Positions 60,371 to 64,000 of a stretch of 64,000 bases of DNA are shown piece after piece; the stretch's first letter is position 1, and each line of letters starts with the position of its first letter. Source of the DNA: Skeletonema tropicum. Its lineage: Eukaryota > Bacillariophyta > Thalassiosirophyceae > Thalassiosirales > Thalassiosiraceae. The position numbers and the translations under genes were made by a program. The notes beneath the pieces are model-generated. The model was not told the DNA's origin and did no database searches. It saw nothing but the letters and a program-made list of their open reading frames with translations. The stretch spans positions 3,720,001 through 3,784,000 of the forward strand of contig CM074133.1 in NCBI GenBank assembly GCA_037178625.1, read 5' to 3'.

Positions 60371-60911
60371 ACCACGAGCAAGTTTCCTTAATTTCCCACT
60401 TGCAAGGAGCGGAATCGGAATATAGATGCAGATGGTGCTTGCAATATTGGATCCTTACCCTACAATCCGTTACGTCATTGCTGGCCCAGCGTGCTCTCTT
60501 TGTATCGAGTTGACCACCGCATGCCAAAAAGCTCTCGTTTTCGGAATGTGCGCTGAAGCTATGTCGCTTGCAACCAAGGTTACATGCGGATCCGACTGTC
60601 TTAACCCCTCTATCGTGCAATTTCAAATCGAAAATACTTCTAATTTGGAATTCTCCACGTGAATGAACCTGAGTGGTAGTAGTAGGAGGAGGAGGTTGAG
60701 TACTGGGACAGTCCTTCTTGCATTTTGCGAATCTTTCGGAACAACGGTCTAGACACTTTTTGTTGCTTTGGGGTCGTAAGCTTCGGTGATCAGCATGAGC
60801 ATCGGTATCTGCCATTGTATCCATGCCGAGTTTGCTTCCGTTTCCGTCGACATAATAAGACCCATGAAAGAGCACGGCCATGACTGAGAAGGGGACTGAG
60901 TAGAACTTCAT
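60363..60911 (-). CDS. Small secreted Cys-rich protein, paralog 3
   Basis: 182 residues, closest to paralog 2: signal peptide MKFYSVPFSVMAVLFHGSYY, then CLDRCSERFAKCKKDC, a Pro/Thr linker PPPPTTTTQ, GVKTVGSACNLGCKRHSFSA, LACGGQLDTKRARW, DCRVRIQYCKHH and CKWEIKETCSWLA. The upstream 200 bp match those of paralogs 1 and 2 (GAGAGCATACTGTGTTGCAT...). Intact despite the transposon inserted about 290 bp beyond its 3' end. Confidence 0.72.
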   Translation of the reverse strand: MKFYSVPFSVMAVLFHGSYYVDGNGSKLGMDTMADTDAHADHRSLRPQSNKKCLDRCSERFAKCKKDCPSTQPPPPTTTTQVHSRGEFQIRSIFDLKLHDRGVKTVGSACNLGCKRHSFSAHSENESFLACGGQLDTKRARWASNDVTDCRVRIQYCKHHLHLYSDSAPCKWEIKETCSWLA

Positions 60912-61411
60912 GTTGTTGTATCGTTGTTGAGAGATTGTTTTGTATTGATATATTGCGTTGCCTTGTCGTATTTTCCTGTTATGAGAGCATACTGTGTTGC
61001 ATTGAACGCTTTGCTCTTGCTCTCCTCTCCCTCTCCCTGCGTGGGATTGTAACTAGCGAAGGCGAAGCCTGTGTTGTGTTCTTGCCTGGGACTGGGACAT
61101 GGGACTAACTTGTTTGTACATAACATGTAGAGGTTTTGCATAGCCATAGCATAAGTAGTCCTTCCACGCCGCATATCCTCACCCCACAAAGCGATACTTA
61201 TCACACAGAGAGATTGATCACAGATTGTTGATTGGCGAACGTGCAGCAGTGCCGGCGGTTGCCAGGGTAGGTATGCTAAAATAATCTATCTATCTATCTA
61301 TGTATGTCTCCATCCTCCATCCCCACCTGAAGATAGCCATCTCATTTTTAGCGCGCTTTATCATCGATCAAGCATAAAGCAATGACGAATGACGATGATT
61401 GTCATGACATG
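60912..61411. other. Promoter of paralog 3 and distal promoter of MYND copy 10
   Basis: 60912-61100 is the peptide-gene promoter repeat. (ATCT)n at 61284-61302. 61330-61411 (GATAGCCATCTCATTTTTAG...) is the region shared upstream of MYND copies 6 and 9. Confidence 0.55.
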
Positions 61412-61837
61412 GGATATGATGGTTTATTGAGCGTAGAGTCGAATGCTCCGTCGACGTCGATCTCGACACCCTCCGTCGAGACCATGGTAATGGTGTTATT
61501 AAGCGTAGTCTTGGCCATTCCCCCGCCAATGCGGGGCGCAAACGCTGACATATACCCTTTAGAACAATAACGCAAAATGTTCACCCATGGCTTGCCGATC
61601 TGGGGATGCTATGTTGAAAGATGCGGTAGGATGGGTTTCACCGTAGTAAGATCACTAACAAAATGGATGAGCAAAATTGCAAACCCTCGATCGACACAGC
61701 CGGTAGCTCCTCAAACAACTAGTAATTTGTTAGATGCCCCTCAACTAAATCTGTAAAAAATGGTAGGGTCTCAGCACGTGTGCTGAGCGAGTCCTCCCAA
61801 GTGACTCAGACAGGTGTCTGAAGATCCTATGTAGGGT
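61412..61837. mobile_element. Candidate 426-bp insertion flanked by GACATG
   Basis: GACATG at 61406-61411 and 61838-61843 borders a segment missing from the homologous promoters of MYND copies 6 and 9. It contains a 62-codon open frame (61382-61570, overlapping the left border) without recognisable features, and near its right end a cloverleaf-like fold (61764-61829). No clear terminal inverted repeats, and GACATG is part of a local CATGA repeat, so the border is tentative. Confidence 0.35.
61764..61829 (+). other. Cloverleaf-like secondary structure
   Basis: Outer stem TAGGGTCT (61764-61771) with AGATCCTA (61822-61829), one G-T wobble, encloses three hairpins: CAGCA/TGCTG (61772-61785), GAGTC/GACTC (61789-61807) and AGAC/GTCT (61808-61819). 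It resembles a tRNA outline but lacks D- and T-loop consensus bases, so I do not call a tRNA. Confidence 0.35.
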
Positions 61838-61902
61838 GACATGACATGACATGACATCATAAGATCGTTTCCAGCATGCTGTTACGGACATCGACGTAAA
61901 TA

Positions 61903-62771
61903 ATGGACATTTCTTTTTCCTTCATCAGCATTGATTTTTGGATCATTTGTCCCTGCCTAATTGCGTTGCTATATTATTTCTTGGGCGCAGCTGACAAAGG
62001 GAAATCTATTGAAAAGCGGCCGCGCCGCATTGCGTGATGAATTATTATTCAAACAACCGGAGAGTACTCATGTTGGGGATTGTCCAATATGCTGTTTACC
62101 ACTCTCGTTTGATTGTCAGAAATCTATTCTGCAGGCGTGCTGCAGTAAGTCCATTTGCAATGGCTGCTTTTTTGCTTATCATAAGCGGGGAAATGAAACA
62201 TCACTAGTTCCATCACGTTGTCCGTTCTGTCGAAAAGATGAACCCAAAACAGAGGAAGAAAATGATAGACAAATGATGAGAAGAATAGAAGCGACCAGTT
62301 GCGCTGTGCCAACACGGAGCAGAGGAATGCGACAAGGGTAATTACAGAAAAGCATTGGAGTTCCTCACTAAGGCTGCTGAATTGGGCAATGCCAATGCGC
62401 ATTGTCGATTGTTAGTTATGTATCATGATGGTGAAGGTGTTGAGAAGGATGCGCGAAAGGCATTATACCATATGGAAGAGGCAGCTATCGGTGGGCATCC
62501 AGTAGCTAGGCACAATCTGGGATGTTGCGAATGGAATAACCAAAATGCGGAACGCGCAGTGAAACATTGGATCATCGCTGCCACGCAGGGATATGATGAT
62601 TCAACCAAAGAGCTGATGGTTGCATTCAAAGAAGGTCTTATCAGCAAAGAGGACCTTGCTTCAACTTTGCGTGCACACCAGGCAGCTGTAGATGCAACCA
62701 AGAGTCCGCAGAGGGAGTACGCCGAAGGAAGGGTTGCATATCGTGAAAATAATCAACATGGCTGGAAGTAG
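61903..62771 (+). pseudogene. Membrane-anchored, MYND-less copy 10, frameshifted
   Basis: ATG 61903 gives the anchor MDISFSFISIDFWIICPCLI-ALLYYFLGAADKGKSIEKR and stops at 62032; the linker resumes in another frame as LRDELLFKQPESTHVGDCPI with an intact RING-like finger (CCSKSICNGC ... CPFCRKD). A small deletion at about 62288-62292 shifts the frame again, after which GNYRKALEFLTKAAELGNAN to the tail (AHQAAVDATKSPQREYAE) is intact to 62771. The MYND finger is deleted cleanly between anchor and linker, as in copy 9. Two frameshifts make a functional product unlikely. Confidence 0.8.
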
Positions 62772-62780
62772 GAAGAGATC

Positions 62781-62882
62781 TTGCTATTGCTATTGCTATT
62801 GCTATTGCTATTGCTATTGCTATTGCTATTGCTATTGCTATTGCTATTGCTATTGCTATTGCTATTGCTATTGCTATTGCTT
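62781..62882. repeat. (TTGCTA)17 hexanucleotide repeat
   Basis: Seventeen perfect TTGCTA units starting 10 bp after the stop of MYND copy 10. Perfect hexamers code for Leu-Leu, Cys-Tyr or Ala-Ile in plus/minus frames and produce spurious open frames. Confidence 0.97.
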
Positions 62883-63195
62883 GGCAAAGCAAGCAGATCG
62901 AGTCGAAGACTTTCAAGCACTAGAGAAAGACATCTATTCATGCTCGTCTCCCTCTTTCTTGTGAGGAGGCCCGACTGCTCTGCCAGCCTACAACAGCAAA
63001 ATGAACGTTCATCAAAACCAGCATGCAGCCTTCGAAAAACACTCAAAGCAGTAATATATATATAATTTTTTCAATGCATTTATCTAATGCTCAATGGCCA
63101 ATCGCATCGCAACGTCATCATTTCTCTCCCTCCTATTCCATTGCTATCCCTTCTTGCCGAGATCGAGAATCTTGTTTGAACAAATAACTGCCTAA
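62883..63195. other. Spacer between convergent MYND copies 10 and 11
   Basis: 313 bp, no gene, RNA or repeat recognised beyond the hexamer array. Confidence 0.5.
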
Positions 63196-64000
63196 TCATT
63201 TCTTGGCCATATTTCTATAGAATTCTTCGGCTGTCTCCCTTTGCGGACTCTTTGTAGCATTTACAGCTGCCTGATGTGCACGGAGAGCAGCAGCAAACGT
63301 ATCTTTTTCGACAATCCCCCTCACAAATCCTTCTCTCAACGCTGTTATCGCCACATCGTGTCCTTGGGCGGCAGCGATGATCAAATGTTTCACTGCCCTT
63401 TCCTTATTGCCATTCTCCCATTCCTCACATGCAAGAACGTATCTAGCCTCGGGGTGACCACCGATAGCTGCCTCCTCAAGATGGTGAATTGCCTTCGCCC
63501 TGTCCTTCTCAACACCCTCACCTTCTGAATACCTATCTGCCAGTCTATAATGCGCCTCCACATCTCCTAATTCAGCAGATTTTGTGCAATATTCAAATGC
63601 TTTTTTATAATCTCCTTTGCTGTGTTGCCTTATTCCTTCTCGACATATCGCGGCTGGATCATTTGCCTCTACTCTTTTCATGATTTGTTTGTCTTTTTGT
63701 TCACTGGTTTTGGACGTCGGTTCTCGACAGAATGGGCACGTGTGTTGAACCTTCATTTCCCTCTCTCGTTTCAGATTGGAATAAACGCAGCCTTTACAAA
63801 TGATTTTACTGCAACATGCCATCATACTACATTTCTTTGAGTCAAGGGGCAGCGGTATCATGCAGATGGGGCAGTCACCAAGATAACTTCTTTCCGGTTG
63901 CTTGAATAATAACTCATCACGTAATTCAGCCGCCCGTTTCATGCAGTCTCTCTTGTGTTTCGGCCAATGATTTCTTTGACACTGAATGCCGCAATAACGA
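63196..64000 (-). CDS. MYND-RING-Sel1 protein, copy 11 (runs off right edge)
   Basis: The frame is open at the right edge and begins within the MYND finger (RYCGIQCQRNHWPKHKRDCM), so the start lies outside the window. RING-like finger CPICMIPLPLDSKK ... CCSKIICKGC ... CPFCRE, Sel1 region AELGDVEAHYRLADRYSEGE and tail AHQAAVNATKSPQRETAEEF are intact to the stop at 63196. 'CGIQCQRNHWPKHKRDC' links it to copies 4, 5 and 8 (KHKRDCKKR type) rather than copies 2, 3 and 6. Confidence 0.87.
   Translation of the reverse strand, partial: RYCGIQCQRNHWPKHKRDCMKRAAELRDELLFKQPERSYLGDCPICMIPLPLDSKKCSMMACCSKIICKGCVYSNLKREREMKVQHTCPFCREPTSKTSEQKDKQIMKRVEANDPAAICREGIRQHSKGDYKKAFEYCTKSAELGDVEAHYRLADRYSEGEGVEKDRAKAIHHLEEAAIGGHPEARYVLACEEWENGNKERAVKHLIIAAAQGHDVAITALREGFVRGIVEKDTFAAALRAHQAAVNATKSPQRETAEEFYRNMAKK

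Noticed and set aside
61382..61570. 62-codon frame upstream of MYND copy 10
   Set aside because: No recognisable feature, crosses the border of a likely insertion, and is absent from the paralogous promoters.
62641..63065. Three long open frames over (TTGCTA)n
   Set aside because: They encode only poly-Leu, poly-Asn-Ser or poly-Ala-Ile from the hexamer.

Overview
The window looks like nuclear DNA of a centric diatom, probably of the Thalassiosira/Cyclotella/Skeletonema group. The reasons are GT-AG spliced genes, a precursor with an 'ASAF'-type plastid-targeting leader, a family of MYND + RING-like + Sel1 proteins of a kind I know to be heavily expanded in Thalassiosira, a secreted modular Cys-rich protein of diatom style, and a high load of retrotransposons and DNA transposons. 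This is judgement from sequence; no search was run. A 500-N assembly gap lies at 11235-11734.

Layout. 1-2922: the 5' end of an LTR retrotransposon (Gag-like frame running off the left edge, 320-bp LTR at 1636-1955) inserted into an AP2-domain gene. 3094-11205: a compact, intron-free block of seven unrecognised genes on both strands. Imperfect palindromes related to each other lie at the gene 3' ends, so the block looks like a decaying virus-like or plasmid-like insertion; it is the best candidate for something undescribed. 11735-18881: five MYND-RING-Sel1 genes, mostly in divergent or tandem pairs, with an MsrB gene between them. 19090-24158: a segmental duplication of an alpha/beta-hydrolase gene (one copy dead), an array of stem-loops with compensatory base changes, and an ankyrin-like pseudogene. 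24960-29707: an HMG-box gene and a three-exon secreted Cys-rich protein gene. 30700-36612: two more MYND genes, a 1.5-kb TIR element, a retroelement remnant and a Harbinger-like transposase remnant. 36613-41714: about 5 kb with no supported gene.

41715-53880 is a large inverted duplication (arms of about 3.1-3.2 kb, each with a secreted Cys-rich peptide gene and an amino-acid transporter gene) around a centre that holds a MYND gene split by a Ty3/gypsy element with a perfect 5-bp target duplication, an 82-bp palindromic insertion, and a MYND gene remnant. 54387-60071 is a Tc1/mariner-type transposon with 164-bp TIRs and TA target duplication. It carries a DDE transposase with two in-frame stops, a Cys-rich ORF and a tail-less histone H3-like frame. 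It has split a third copy of the Cys-rich peptide region (gene at 60363-60911). 61903-64000 holds the last two MYND copies.

Overall, a small set of host gene families (MYND-RING-Sel1, secreted Cys-rich peptides, AAAP transporter, hydrolase) is multiplying by local duplication while mobile elements break individual copies. Paralogous flanks often serve as 'empty sites' that show exactly where each element inserted.
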